DNA from: Glomus cerebriforme
Lineage: Eukaryota; Glomeromycota; Glomeromycetes; Glomerales; Glomeraceae
Direction of reading: 5' to 3'
Assembly (NCBI GenBank): GCA_003550305.1
Contig: QKYT01000016.1
Span: forward strand, 247,088 to 311,087
DNA: 64,000 nt
Below the pieces are notes generated by a model, which saw only the letters and a list, made by a program, of their open reading frames with translations, had not been told where the DNA came from and did not search any database. Position numbers and translations under genes: made by a program. Positions 36,421 through 47,870 of the stretch are shown piece by piece. Numbering within the stretch: position 1 is the stretch's first letter; each line of letters opens with the position of its first letter.

Positions 36421-37718
36421 CACTGTTGGTCTACAAAAAGTATTGGGATTTTTATCACATGAATTTGCATTTCTGTATTACAATCAGCAATTTTTCCCTA
36501 TCATACATATAAATAAAGGAGATAACAAAATATTTTTTTTCACTTTTCTTTCTAGTTTTAAATACGTAAAAATGAACTTTCAAAAATCTAACAGGAATGA
36601 ATTATTGGTACATATCTTAATGGTACTAAGCAAATAATTATTTCTACTTAGCTTGGTATTTCCACTAGTTCTGTGAATAATATTATTAAAAAGTATAAAG
36701 AAACAAATTCTGCAAAATCTAAGAAATGCTCTGGATAATCAAAAATACTTAATGAATGTGATACACAACTGAAGCTTTAAAATGTATTATCCAAACTGAC
36801 TGATTTTTTCCTTTAAGTAAAGTAACAGACAAACTAAATACTAGTCTTAATACAACTTTACATTGTAATACAATTAGAAGTTACCTTCATGATGAAGGTC
36901 TTTGGAGTTATGTTGCAAAAAAAAAGCCAATTTAACTGTTAAATATCAAACTGATCGCTTGAGATGATGCAAAGAAAAAAAAAACTAGGCAAATAAATAG
37001 AAACAAGTGATATAGTCAGATGAGTTAAGATTTGCCTTTTTTTAATCAGATGATTGAGCAAGAGTATGGAGAAGTCAAGAAGAAGCATATAATAAAGATT
37101 GTATTTAACCTATAATTAAGTTTGAGGAAGGATCAGTAATGTTTTAGAGGTGTTTTGGTTGGTATAAGATCAGACCTTTGGTAGTAGTGGATGGAAATAT
37201 GGATTCTACTGATTACATTAATATTCTAGCCAATCATATTGAAAATTACCCCAGCTCTATTTTTCAGCAAAATGGAGCATCATATCATACTTTAACTTAC
37301 AGTACTTGGTGGATAAGAACACACAATATTTCTATTTTAGACTGGGTAATGCAAAGTCCTGATCTCAACCTGATCGAAAACTTGTGAAACTATTTGGATT
37401 ACCAGGTCTGAAAAGGAAGTCTATACCCAAATTAAAACAGAAGTTAATTAAAGTAATACAAGAGGAATGGCAAAAAATCACTATTGAAAAATTATATGAC
37501 TTAATTTTGAGTTTACCTAATTGAGTTAAAGCAGTAATTAAAGCTAAAGACGGGCATACTAAATATTGATTTTTTGACTTCATATTTTTTGAATAATAAA
37601 CTATATATTTAACAATTAATAAGTATAAAGAATTTTTTTATATATACATAAAAATATGAATTTTTACATATAAATTTTATAAATAAAAAAAAATTCTAAT
37701 ACTTTTTGTAGGCCAGTA
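36421..37718 (+). mobile_element. Tc1-like transposon, 1.3 kb, inactive
   Basis: Inverted ends CACTGTTGGTCTACAAAAAG on the left and TACTGGCCTACAAAAAGTAT on the right (read in reverse), flanked by TA at 36419-36420 and 37719-37720. Length and ends match Tc1/mariner elements. Contains one decayed transposase gene. Confidence 0.8.
36570..37570 (+). pseudogene. Tc1-type transposase pseudogene
   Basis: Pieces in order: helix-turn-helix part (about 36655-36750, LGISTSSVNNIIKKYKETN); first catalytic region (about 37015-37060, SDELRFAFF-like followed by ARVWRS); GNMDSTDYINILANHI (37190-37240); second catalytic region (37266 onward, FQQNGASYHT, where the usual Asp of QQDGA is Asn); and the third region (WVMQSPDLNLIENL, 37346-37384), directly followed by a TGA where the family has a Trp. 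Several other stops occur. Both the Asp-to-Asn change and the stops make it inactive. Confidence 0.75.
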
Positions 37719-37720
37719 TA

Positions 37721-38287
37721 TATACTTGCAAATTATACTATGTATAATAACCTATTTGTTTATTAATATTTGCAAATCATCTAATTGCAATGACATGTAT
37801 AAGTATTCAATAAGATTTTTTTAAATTTATAAGATTCTAAAATATTTAAAGGTAACTAATATTTTGGTATAAAAGTACTTTTAATTTTAGCATTTTTTTG
37901 TTTTCTAGAGATATATGATAAAGAATATCTGAACACATCAGATTTATCAGCAGAAGAAGTAGTTGATATATTGTATGATTTGCATTTAAATATTTGTTTT
38001 ATTAATAATAAAAAATAAAATCAAATAAACAAAACAAATACTATATAAGTAAAACAGTAAAATCAACAAAAAAAAAGATTTTTTTTTATGGAAATTGGCT
38101 TAAAGTAACTTTATTTATATATAATAATAATAAGTGCAATAATTACATAATAGCATAAATAATATTCACAGTATCACGTGATAAATAATTATATTCATAT
38201 AGAGAAATGATTTATGATGTTTTAAATTTGAGATATTAGATAGGTTTAAGATAATATCGGTACTATATAATTTTACTTGCTTGATTT
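37721..38287. other. Spacer; possible lone exon near 37907
   Basis: After a good acceptor (TTTTTGTTTTCTAG, ending at 37907) the plus strand reads EIYDKEYLNTSDLSAEEVVD then ILYDL before a stop at about 38018. The protein-like composition suggests a stray exon of an unidentified gene. The rest is A+T-rich. Confidence 0.3.
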
Positions 38288-38529
38288 TAAGATTGTTTGA
38301 TAAAACTAAAAGGTTTAGCAAATAGGCAAAATGATAAAATATAATAATTTAATGAAACTATATTAAAGTCATATTAAAAAGTTAGCAAAACTTGATGAAA
38401 GATAAAATATATCAAAACTTATTATAAATCTCAAAACTGATGAAATTTCACAAAATTATAATAAAATTATAGTAAAAATTTAGCAAAATTAAGTATAAGA
38501 TTTTAGAAGAGTTTAGATAAGTAATCTTA
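38288..38529. mobile_element. hAT-type MITE, copy 1 (242 bp)
   Basis: Ends TAAGATTGTTTGATAAAACT and TAAGATTACTTATCTAAACT (read in reverse). The interior is rich in GCAAAACT and TGAAACT words and matches 57224-57467 along its length. No exact target duplication at this copy. Confidence 0.6.
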
Positions 38530-39114
38530 TTTAATTTTGTTTATTTCTATTTTTACAAATATCTTGTATATATTTCTTACCTTCTGGATTTTTTCACACA
38601 AATTTATTTCTGTAATACCTAAAAGATGCTAAGTAATTTTATGGTATACTTAACTCCTAGCTATTAGATCAATAACTAATAAATTTTGAGATCTAATATT
38701 TCTAATCCTATTTTCAAATTTTTTAGTATATTTATTTATACTAATATAAAATTTCATCTTGATTTACCTTTGTAATATATAATTCTACACAAGTTGTTTT
38801 TTGATATAATCAGGCTAAATTTATGATGCAGATCTATCAGCATTCTTCTTAACATCATTAATATTTTTAACTTTCTCTCCCTTGGTAAACATAGATAACT
38901 CTTGTAGCAGAACCTGAAATTTTTCTTGTTTACAAGTAATTTTTGAAGAGATACATCTTAAAGACTGCTTTGAAGGATTTCTTTCTATTTGAAATTTATT
39001 TTCTTGCATACTAGTATCCTAATATTCATTTTAACCTAAGTTGTCCTATATATTGGTGGTGTAGTTTAATGCTTTTGATATTTTTTTATCATAATTATTA
39101 TCAGAAGCATCATC
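38530..39114. other. Spacer with one weak minus-strand frame
   Basis: A 62-codon minus frame at 39009-38821 (MQENKFQIERNPSKQSLRCI...) has an ATG and protein-like composition, but no recognisable domain and no supporting neighbours. I do not call it a gene. Confidence 0.35.
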
Positions 39115-39289
39115 TATTATAGTTTTGCAGAGTTTCATCAGTTTTACCATTTATAATAGGGTTTGATATGTTTCACCTTTTATCAAATTTTACTAACTTT
39201 TTAATAAGACTTTAATATAGTTTTGCCAAATTACTACTTTTTATCATTTCACCTATTTGTTAAACCCTTAGTTTTGCTAAGCAATCTTA
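39115..39289. mobile_element. hAT-type MITE, copy 2, end-truncated (inverted)
   Basis: Minus-orientation relative of the MITEs at 38288 and 57224. The right end is intact (TAAGATTGCTTAGCAAAACT read in reverse), but the left end starts inside the family sequence (TATTATAGTTTTGCAGAG...). Even so, identical 8-mers GCATCATC flank it at 39107-39114 and 39290-39297. Confidence 0.5.
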
Positions 39290-39681
39290 GCATCATCCTC
39301 AAATATAATTTAATTATTAAACAAATAAATTGATTGTAAAATAAATGCTTGAATAATAAAAATTAATAATTGAATTTTATTTGAAAATAAAAAAATTATT
39401 TCAAAATAAATGCTGGATTTTTTATGAAATAATAAAATAAATAAATGAATTTTTCTTAATTTATGCTTAATTTGTCAATTAAATAAATTTGAAAAAAATA
39501 GAAAGATGACTAAAATTCTCAAATAAACACAAATTATAGTTATATTCTAAATCATAAAAATACATATAACTTATTAAAAAATACTCATAGAAATTATATT
39601 AGTAAATAAAACAGTTTGAATATCAATTTGATTAGAAAATGGTAACTATTAAAATATTTAAAACAAGGGTTTTCAAATATA

Positions 39682-40612
39682 CAGTGGATGAAAAAAGTAA
39701 ACGGAATTGCAAAAAATACAATAATTAAATAACCAATGATTAGAATTTTATGAAATTTTGCATATTTATTGTTAAATATGCAATTAAGTTTTATATAAAA
39801 TTTCAAGATTTTATCTTAGTTCCTTGCCTTACAATCATCATTTTAGTTTAAAAAAAAGTTAAAATTTTAAGCTATAAAAAATACAAAAATTCAAATGTAG
39901 CATGCAAATCAGAGCTTATTAAAAAACTAGACTATCAAAATTGAAGTTTTATATCATACTAAATTATTAAAAAAAAATTTAACATTTAATACTTTGATGG
40001 TTGTTAAAAAAATTAAAATTAAAGTTTAATCATCAATATGAATTTTATCAAATTTTAGTCTTTAATACTGATTGAAAAAACTAAAATTCAAATTAAAGCT
40101 AAACAACAATAACAATTGTAAATTATTATAAAATCTATTAAATATTGGATTAATAATGTACAAATATGAATAAAAAAAATTACCTCTAAATGTTTTAAAG
40201 ATGTGTTGATATTCATCTATTATTTTTAATTTTAAATCATTTTTGAGCCAACTTTAAATTTAATTTACTAGATAACTAACTAATTAAATTATAAAAAATT
40301 TTTTTTATTAAACCAATAAAAGGATATATTTTATGTTTATAAAATTTTTATATGAATATACATCTAAACAATAAGGTTTAGGTGTAGTATTAAACTTTGT
40401 TAAAATTTTTTTCTTACTTTAAATTTTGATAATTTCTTTTTTTTAAATTAAAATAATGATTGTAAAACAAGAAACTAAGTTAAAATCTTGAAATTTTATA
40501 TGAAACTTATTTGCATATTTAATAATAAATATGCAAAATTTCATACAATTCTAATCATTGGTTATTTAATTATTGCATTTTTTGCAATTCTGATTACTTT
40601 TTTCATCCACTG
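39682..40612. mobile_element. Tc1/mariner-type MITE, 931 bp, long inverted repeats
   Basis: Ends CAGTGGATGAAAAAAGTAAA and CAGTGGATGAAAAAAGTAAT (read in reverse), TA on both sides (39680-39681, 40613-40614). The arms match for about 180 bp, including CAATGATTAGAATTTTATGA and AATATGCAAATAAG-like words. The centre is non-coding. It ends 18 bp downstream of the stop codon of BTB gene C. Confidence 0.85.
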
Positions 40613-40630
40613 TACAATACTTATTTTACA

Positions 40631-42920
40631 TTACACTTGATTAAGCAATTTGATTGGTTTTATATGTGCTATTTTTTTTTTGCTTTTCTTTTTCATATAA
40701 GTTTTTTGTGTACTTTTAGATTTCTTAACTATGCTAATTGGCTTATTTTCTTTCTCATGTATATCATCCTCACCTTGTTCATTATTTTTAATTTCAAACA
40801 TTTCACAATATTTAATCAATTGCATAGAACAACACTCATGGGCAACTATTTCAATATCCTTCACATTATCAAAATTAACTAATTTTCTAATAGATAATTC
40901 ACAAACTTGAATTAATTTAGATAATAAAAATCTTGAAGCAGCATATAATAAATCAATCCAATCTTCAAGTTCATTAATATTTTCAATATTATTAGTATAA
41001 ATAAATAAAAGTATTTTTTCAAGAATGAAATAAGAAATATCAGTAAGTTTAAGGCATCTATTTTGTGATTCTAACATATGTGAATTCAATAATGCCTGAA
41101 AATAATCTGATCCAGAAGAAAGGACCTTCATATGCATATAAAAAATCCCCTCTGTAATATCTTCACAATAATCTTCTCCTGAAAGTTCTAATTTAATGAT
41201 GAAATCACTTGTATTTTTATCATTAAATGATAAATTCTCATTGATTTTTTCATTATTCTCAATGCATTTCATTTTCTCTTGGATTAAGTCACAAATAATA
41301 TTCGGTTTCAATTCCACTTTGATGTCCATACTAAAATTCTCATTACTGTCAATATCATAATCCGATTCATATTGTTTAAATAAGTGATGATTTTCCGCCA
41401 AGTATGCTTTTAAAATAAACCCATATTCATCCTTAACCATTTCAGTTAGATCTATGGTATAATTTTTTAAATAAAAAATTTCAGGAAACATGATTGGTTT
41501 GAATTCAGGATCGGGATTTTTTCGAGTAGGTAATAATTGAATTGACCATTTGATATTTTCTCTGTCGGATAAATTAAAAAATTTTAATTCAAGCTTTAAA
41601 GAGGAAAGATAAAAATTTCCAAGTCGATAGTCAAATTTCCATGTAATATAAGCTGGATTATTCCTTTTATCATGACTAAGAGTCCTGGAAACGTGTGTTC
41701 TATAAAAAAAAAAAGGAAATTATTAATTATTTATGTACAGTAAGTATAAGTTAAAGAATTTTTTTTTCACTTACCTTCTTTTTTTTAGCGAGTATTCAGG
41801 AAAATAATAAAGATTGTTATATGTAAAAGCTCCTCGATCCCACTTTTTTAAATATTTAATATGAGATATACCATTTTCATAGTAAGCATTTTTAATGTTA
41901 CTATATGATATTCTGTGTGTATAAATATTTTCCTTTTCCTCAATTGGTAAAACATTACACCTATATTTATCATTAAATAATCCTCCATAAATACTTTTAT
42001 TCGATTTTGCAAATGATTTTTCAATTGTTTCATTTAAATTAGGTATTTTACTTCTAGGTTTAACACATAAGTTTAATACTTTTTTTAATAATGTCAATGG
42101 GGAAAATTCTACAATAATATCCAATTCAAAATTTTCTCCAATATTGTTTTCAAGCTTATCATGAAAATGTTTGGTTCGAGAGAAAAGCTGTATATCTCCA
42201 TAACCAATTTCAGCTTGAATATAAAAAATTTTCTTGTTTCTTATAAAATTTTCAAGATTCATTCTTACATAATTATTTTCATCATTCTCAGTCATTTCTT
42301 TAATTTTTTCCCATTTACGGTTTTTTAAATCGGAAGTAGCATCTAAATAATTATTTGTTGAATTAGTCGAAATATAGAATATCCAATTATTATTTGCATT
42401 TTTATCAAAGCAATTTATCTTTAAATCAAATGAAGAAATTTCCAAGTTTTTATAAGTGGAATAATCGAATTTATAAATAATTGACGAAGTATGATTTTGA
42501 TGTTCCGGAAATAAGGCCGTCACATCTTTTAGATTTATTCTAAAATAGGAATTCAAAAAAAATTTTATTATACATTTTTATTTATAATTAATAAAAATTA
42601 ATAAATTTAAATTACCTGTCATAAGAAAATATAGTTTTCTGAATCAAATTTTCATAAAAGAAAACTCCTTTATCCCAAAATTCAATATATTTTTTATCTA
42701 TAATTCCATTTTCGTAGTATGAATCACTTTGTGTATCATATGATACTCTATTCATATAGATATTATGTTTTTCAGGATGTGGAATTACGTGAAGTGGGTA
42801 TTTATCATTAAATAATCCATAATGTTTATCACCTAATGAAACAGACGATAAAAGATCGGAATCATTATTAAATACGGCTGATTCCGGATCTTCGATCGAA
42901 CATTTTGAATTCACTTCCAT
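40631..42920 (-). CDS. Gene C: two-module MATH-like/BTB protein, 712 aa, close paralog of gene A
   Basis: Exons on the minus strand: 42920-42616, 42539-41775, 41699-40631. The introns are phase 2 with donors AG/GTAATT and AG/GTAAGTG and acceptors TTTTAG and TTATAG; the joined frame is open throughout. Order: first GLFNDKY module (from about residue 35), MATH-like segment (IIYKFDYST), second module (from about 287), second MATH-like segment (YITWKFDYRLGN), BTB (about 516-640), and a basic tail ending KKKSKKKIAHIKPIKLLNQV. Exon 3 is nearly the same as in gene A over long stretches (TRKNPDP.FK.IMFP; VLSSGSDYFQALLNSHMLES), so A and C are a recent duplicate pair lying 19 kb apart in opposite orientation. 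C is shorter at the N-terminus and between the second MATH-like segment and BTB. A MITE has replaced its 3 prime flank. Confidence 0.85.
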
Positions 42921-43372
42921 TTTAAAATTTTTCTTCTTTTTTTTTTCTTTTCTACTTTTTAATGATGTTTTTTAAGAAAGAATAATTTTTTTAATTGCCG
43001 TAATACAATTTTTCCTATATATCATTGATTCGGGAAAAAAAAATTCCGTACATTAATTTATATTCTTTCAATAAATTTCCTCTTATACATTTCATTGACA
43101 TTCAGACCATTCATTAATATTCATTGATTATTTCATAAAAAATTTAGAGTACCCAGCACTGTGATACTCAAACCACAGTATATAGTTTAGTCGAATGTAT
43201 TCTTTAAATGGCCGATCTTCTTTAAAAAATTAGTTGTGCACCTTGTAAATTTCGTTTACATCCTATAAAGTATTCTTCATCGTGTATAATAATATCCTAA
43301 TTACTAAAAGCAATGTTGCTTTGCAACACAAATATCTTATATGAAAAAAACTGAATAATTGCCAAAAATAGA
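42921..43372. other. Promoter side of gene C, no gene seen
   Basis: Directly upstream on the minus strand there is a pyrimidine/purine-rich tract, and then TTCTTTCTTAA, which is also present 15-25 bp upstream of gene A. That small match suggests the duplication included some promoter sequence. Nothing else is recognised. Confidence 0.45.
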
Positions 43373-43791
43373 GGACGTCTAAAGCGGGGGCAAATCACGT
43401 GACTTCGGAAAAAATTTGCTTGTCCAAATAAAAGTTTCCCCTACTTATATAACTTCCCAAAATACATATTGTAGGTGTATTTTAGCCTGCTCTGCAAGTT
43501 TACTTANAGCGCAAAATGAGGTTATGAATACCACTTTTGATTTATTTGACTTATTTCATTTTCGTCAAAATTAATTTATCCATTTTTGGATATGATCGGC
43601 AAAGTTCGTTCATCCATATGTAAAGTCAAAACCAGTATTTTTAACCTACTTTATTTCCTTAAGTAAACTTACAGAGCAGGCTAAAATACACTTACTCCAA
43701 AATTTTTAAGTTTATATTATGATTAGTTTCAAAAATAATTTATAAATTTGTATTTTTGTAAATCACGTGATTTGCCCGCTTTAGACGATCC
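43373..43791. mobile_element. MULE-like MITE, 419 bp, with 11-bp target duplication
   Basis: Identical 11-mers CCAAAAATAGA flank it at 43362-43372 and 43792-43802. Terminal inverted repeats begin GGACGTCTAAAGCGGGGGCA (left) and GGATCGTCTAAAGCGGGCAA (right, in reverse) and both run on into ATCACGTGA. Further in, a second inverted match (TATTTTAGCCTGCTCTG.AAG and its complement at 43671-43690) extends the foldback. 11-bp duplications are at the long end for Mutator-type elements. Non-coding; one ambiguous base at 43507. Confidence 0.8.
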
Positions 43792-44120
43792 CCAAAAATA
43801 GAAAGGGATAATTACAACTTTATTTAACCTATATGCTGACCGCCTCAAAATCAGTTTTTTCTTTCTTTTTTCTTCATCATAAATTTTTCTATTTACTGTA
43901 ACAAGTCAACAAAATAAAATTTGTAAAGGATGTCATGTCTTTCGAAACTATGAAGAATTTCTGATTATAAAAGCGTGTAGTTTTACGCTACTAAGATAAA
44001 AATCAAATTTGCTCATTCATTAAAAGAAAAAAAAAACAAGCCACAGCCAGGCACAATTATTAGCTATTTGGACATTACTGGAACGATATACAAATTCTTT
44101 AAGTTCTCTAAATAAAATTA

Positions 44121-44400
44121 ATGAATTTTTATGAAGGAGAAAATGAAGGGTTAAATTTGATTTTAAATATTGAATTATCATCATCTCATGATGCTATTCT
44201 AGAAGCCATTGAATTTAATAAAGAAACTATTGAACTCAAAATTGGTCATATAATAAATTTCATTTCAGAAGGCGATGGCTATTGGATTATTATAAGAAAA
44301 TTTCAAAGACAAGATTCTTTTAATATACTACTGTAATTGCCGAATCGAACTTGGAAATGAAAAGTTAAGCATCCTATTTTTTGCAGGTTTGGATTTAATT
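44121..44400 (+). pseudogene. Relic of a repeat-encoded protein (DNA-binding-like N-terminal part)
   Basis: The frame from 44121 reads NEGLNLILNIELSSSHDAI..., then TIELKIGHIINFISEGDGYW and RKFQRQDSF. After a frameshift near 44322 it continues YYCNCRIELGNEK. The order (an alternating polar segment, a GYW..RK..RQD stretch, then a CxCR motif) recalls a multi-copy Rhizophagus transposon-associated family with a CNCR zinc-binding segment. The match is from memory and short. The region is broken and lacks the rest of such a protein. Sequence up to about 45030 has no further convincing frame. Confidence 0.35.
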
Positions 44401-45130
44401 AATGTTATATTTCTCGCAAAAGCTAAACTACATTCACAATCAAGGCATGACAAGACAACACTTGGCATCAAGAATCTTATTAGATAGTCTTAATTATTTT
44501 GTTTCTAAACTTTTTGCCAATTTCAAGAAAATAAAATTAATGGAGAAACTGATTTTAAAACATATTTACAAGGAATATTCATAAGGTATACATGAAACAT
44601 TATATATTCAAAATTGTGATTTAATTTTTTTATTGATGTAAATATTTAATTTTTAGATCAAAGAATTATTAGAAGAGTCATATAACAAGCCAAGACGGAT
44701 TTATGGTTAAAAAATGTTCATTCAAATTTCAAACCAATGAAAAAAAAATGAATAATGACATTATAACACCAAAGATCTTTGAAAGATTTTAAGAATACAA
44801 ATGTATTGGATTATTAATATTAAACATATGATTAAGATAAAAAATAAATGCTGCACGTATCTCTCTCTTGAAACAATAGATATAATGAAATTTTAAATTC
44901 TGAAACAATTTTTTTTTTAACAATACGAATAATGTAAAAAAGAGTTGTGTTATGATGAAAGTACCGAAAACCATTATCCGAAGTCACATATAACCGGCAT
45001 ATAAATCCGGCTTTCGAGTGACTGTTGCGCCACAATTCATATGACGTTATGATATATTGATTCTTTTTTTTACAATGTTTGACTCGTCTTATCTAAGAAT
45101 AAAAATCAGGTTGACTTATTTATTTCTGTC

Positions 45131-47129
45131 CTTTTTAGAGTGACTCCAAGTCTCATTTGTATCGTCGGGCGGTCGGGGAACCCATCACAACCTATCCTTC
45201 CCAAAACGGTAACTTTCACGTGTTCTACAAATGGATGATTTGTTCAAGGAAACGCAATTGCTCAAGCTTTTCCCTTAAGGATCAATAGAAATGAAAGTAT
45301 TGGTCAGCTCAAGAAATTCATTAAGGCGAAAAAGGTGCCTGAGTTTAGTTTCTGCGATGCAGATAGGCTTAGGTTATGGAAGGTTCAAGTTCGCGTTGAT
45401 AATGATAAGGAGCTAAATGAACTTACACTCCATGACAAAGATCAACTTCTCACATGGAGTACTATCAGTAGTTACTTCACTGACAAACCACTCGATAAGC
45501 ACATTCACATCGTTGTCAAACCATCTAATCTGATTCATTTTAGTCTTGAACTTGCACTTAAGGCGGGACTTTTCAATGGAGGGGGTAGAATATCTAGGCA
45601 AAGATTGTATTTATCAAGTAACGTTATGTGAAGATTGTCTTTGTACCAAAGATGGAAATCGTTCGTTTATAGAATTTATACGAGTAGCAAGAGGATTAAA
45701 ACCAGATGAAATGCCTACACCTTATGATTTTCACAGCCTAAAATCAACGGTATGACTTATTGGGAAGTTCGCGATAACATCTATAAATTTGTTTCTTATA
45801 AAAATGAAGATATTCTTTTCATCGATCATTTTTCAATCCCTTTGGGTGATGATCTTGAGAAACGCCTCCGCCAGCTGTATGCGAAGGAAGACATCGTGGA
45901 CATACAGTATTCTGGGGTCGAAGTCTCAAAGAAGACGATAAAACTTGGCGTGTCTACGTGGTTTCTCGCAATATTTCTTACCTACGCAAAAGGACAGAGA
46001 ATGTCATGGAAGATCAAATGATTCGTTTCATAACAGAAGAAGAAGGATTTGCTAACTCCGAAATTCGACGACAAAGTCCCCATGATCCGCTGCCAACCTT
46101 GAAAAAGATCCCAAAAAGTTTGCAGAAGGCTTTTGATGAAGCCTTAGACATTGAACTGGGACCATCATTCCGTGAAATGCATTATAATCTGGTCGGCATG
46201 AGCACTGGTTATAAGCGAACTCAAGGGAAATTTACTGAAGTCCCTGCTATTATATTATATGTTCGCTAGAAGGGCATTCTGCGCCGTGGGTGTGACAAAT
46301 TTCCGGATAAGATTCGTGGGTATCCAGTAGATATTGTCGAGGCTTGTGCTGCAACTCCTTATGGTTTTGGTGTTAGTGCTTGTCAAGCTTATCAGGTAGA
46401 TGTTAAGTTAATCTCAGGGAACATCTGGAACCCTCAGTGCTATCGTGCGTGATATAAACTCAAAACAGATGGGCATCCTCTCATGTGAACATGTATGCAG
46501 GTTTAGCGAATCAAGTACTGGAACGGGTGTTATAATCCACCAGCCTTCGCATAAAGATCTAGATAATTTGATACAGTCGTTTGTTTGTATTTTCACAAAC
46601 AAAAATCGTACATTATGTCCGAATAGATTTTCAATTTCCCAAGAATACTTTGAAAAAGCAAATCTTCCTAGAAACACCTGTCTAAATGGCTTTTATATAT
46701 ATGACGAATTTAATATGGATTTGATGTCTTTAAAGTAGGAAAAGATACAACCCTTGGAAAATTTCTTCCTATTGACGCTGCTATTTCCATTGATCTAACA
46801 AACGAAAGCATCAAATTCGCAAAAGAGCAAGGCGAAATTCCCCCCATAGTAACAATGATGGCAAAGAAATGTTCATCGGATACATGAAGACACCGTTGAT
46901 CCAAGAAGTCAATAAAAAGCGTCAACAATGTTATCTTACTGTGTGGTTTGATCGACAATTGGTATTTGAATTCAATATGGAGACTTTGAACCCGGAGACT
47001 CGGGAGCAAGTGTTGTGGACAAAAAAGGGTATTCTTCATGCGGCATGGATAACGGAAAATTTCAGATACGCCATTGCCTCTCCTTACTTTGCTGTTTTTG
47101 AAGCGCTGAACGTAGAACCACAGCTATAG
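45131..47129 (+). pseudogene. Crinkler-type effector pseudogene with trypsin-fold protease-like C-terminal part
   Basis: The N-terminal ubiquitin-like CRN domain runs from about 45206 (TVTFTCSTNG, in-frame TGA at 45236, then GNAIAQAFPL) through SIGQLKKFIKAKKVPEF, DADRLRLWKVQV and DKHIHIVVKP (ending near 45530). The downstream part is spread over at least five shifting frames (45546-45755, 45752-45930, 45990-46269, 46300-46420, 46424-46740, 46869-47129). It includes GILSCEHVCRF (candidate catalytic His at 46490-46492) and, in a frame different from its neighbours, EPGDSGASVVD with a GDSG serine motif at 46994-47005. It ends ILHAAWITENFRYAIASPYF. His followed much later by GDSG fits a chymotrypsin/NAL1-type protease fold; this is inference. 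G+C here is visibly higher than in the surroundings. Confidence 0.6.
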
Positions 47130-47340
47130 TGCTTTACATTAGCATGTATAACTAAAGTGATTCACATGAAGTCGTGACCTCGGGTTACATTCTATATAAT
47201 AAAGTTTGCCCAACGAAAACATTATTTGACTAAATCTCATCACATTGTATCAATTATAGCTACCTATGGTATCTAATAAATAAAATCTGTAAAGGTTTTT
47301 TGCTTACTTAACCACCTACCTCTTTATGAATTGTATAAGA
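47130..47340. other. Spacer after the Crinkler pseudogene
   Basis: No frame or repeat recognised. AATAAA words occur near 47278. Confidence 0.4.
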
Positions 47341-47341
47341 A

Positions 47342-47393
47342 ATGTATTAGCATTTGCAGCTAACTTTAAAGTTAGCTGCAAATGCTAATACAT
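47342..47393. repeat. 52-bp perfect palindrome
   Basis: The left arm 47342-47367 (ATGTATTAGCATTTGCAGCT then AACTTT) is exactly complementary to the right arm 47368-47393, with no spacer. Followed by a short direct repeat of CACTAAAGCCACTAA words (47398-47426). A transcript would form a 26-bp blunt hairpin. Confidence 0.95.
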
Positions 47394-47752
47394 CTCTAAC
47401 ACTAAAGCCACTAACACTAAAGCCAATTTGAAAAATTTCAATGATGAGCTATTATCTAAAAATAATTGTAGCTTAAACATCATACTTATAAATAAATATT
47501 ATGTTTTAAAGAAAAATTTGAAATATTTTTCAGAAGAATAATTTATATGTAAAATTATTTTATCATACAAGTACAGTTATATAGATAATTTGCAAAATTT
47601 TATTTATTATATCATATATTATTTAACATGAATCAGAAATATATTTATTTTTGTCACACATATGAAAATTCTATTAAATTTTTTATTAAGATAATATTCT
47701 AAATAAAAAATAGGAATTTTAAATTGTTTGTTAGCAAATCATATGTACAGTA

Positions 47753-47870
47753 GGTTACAAAAAGTGACTAACCACCTAAAAATCAAATAAACACACATTT
47801 CAGCAATTTTGATATTATATAATGGATTTTGACTTTTGACAACAGGCCAAACAGATTTTGGCAAGTAACA
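47753..47870. mobile_element. Possible lone Tc1-type end
   Basis: TA followed by CAGTAGGTTACAAAAAGTGA and CTAACCACC resembles a Tc1-type terminal sequence (compare CACTG...CTACAAAAAGT at 36421). No matching opposite end was found in the window. Confidence 0.3.
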
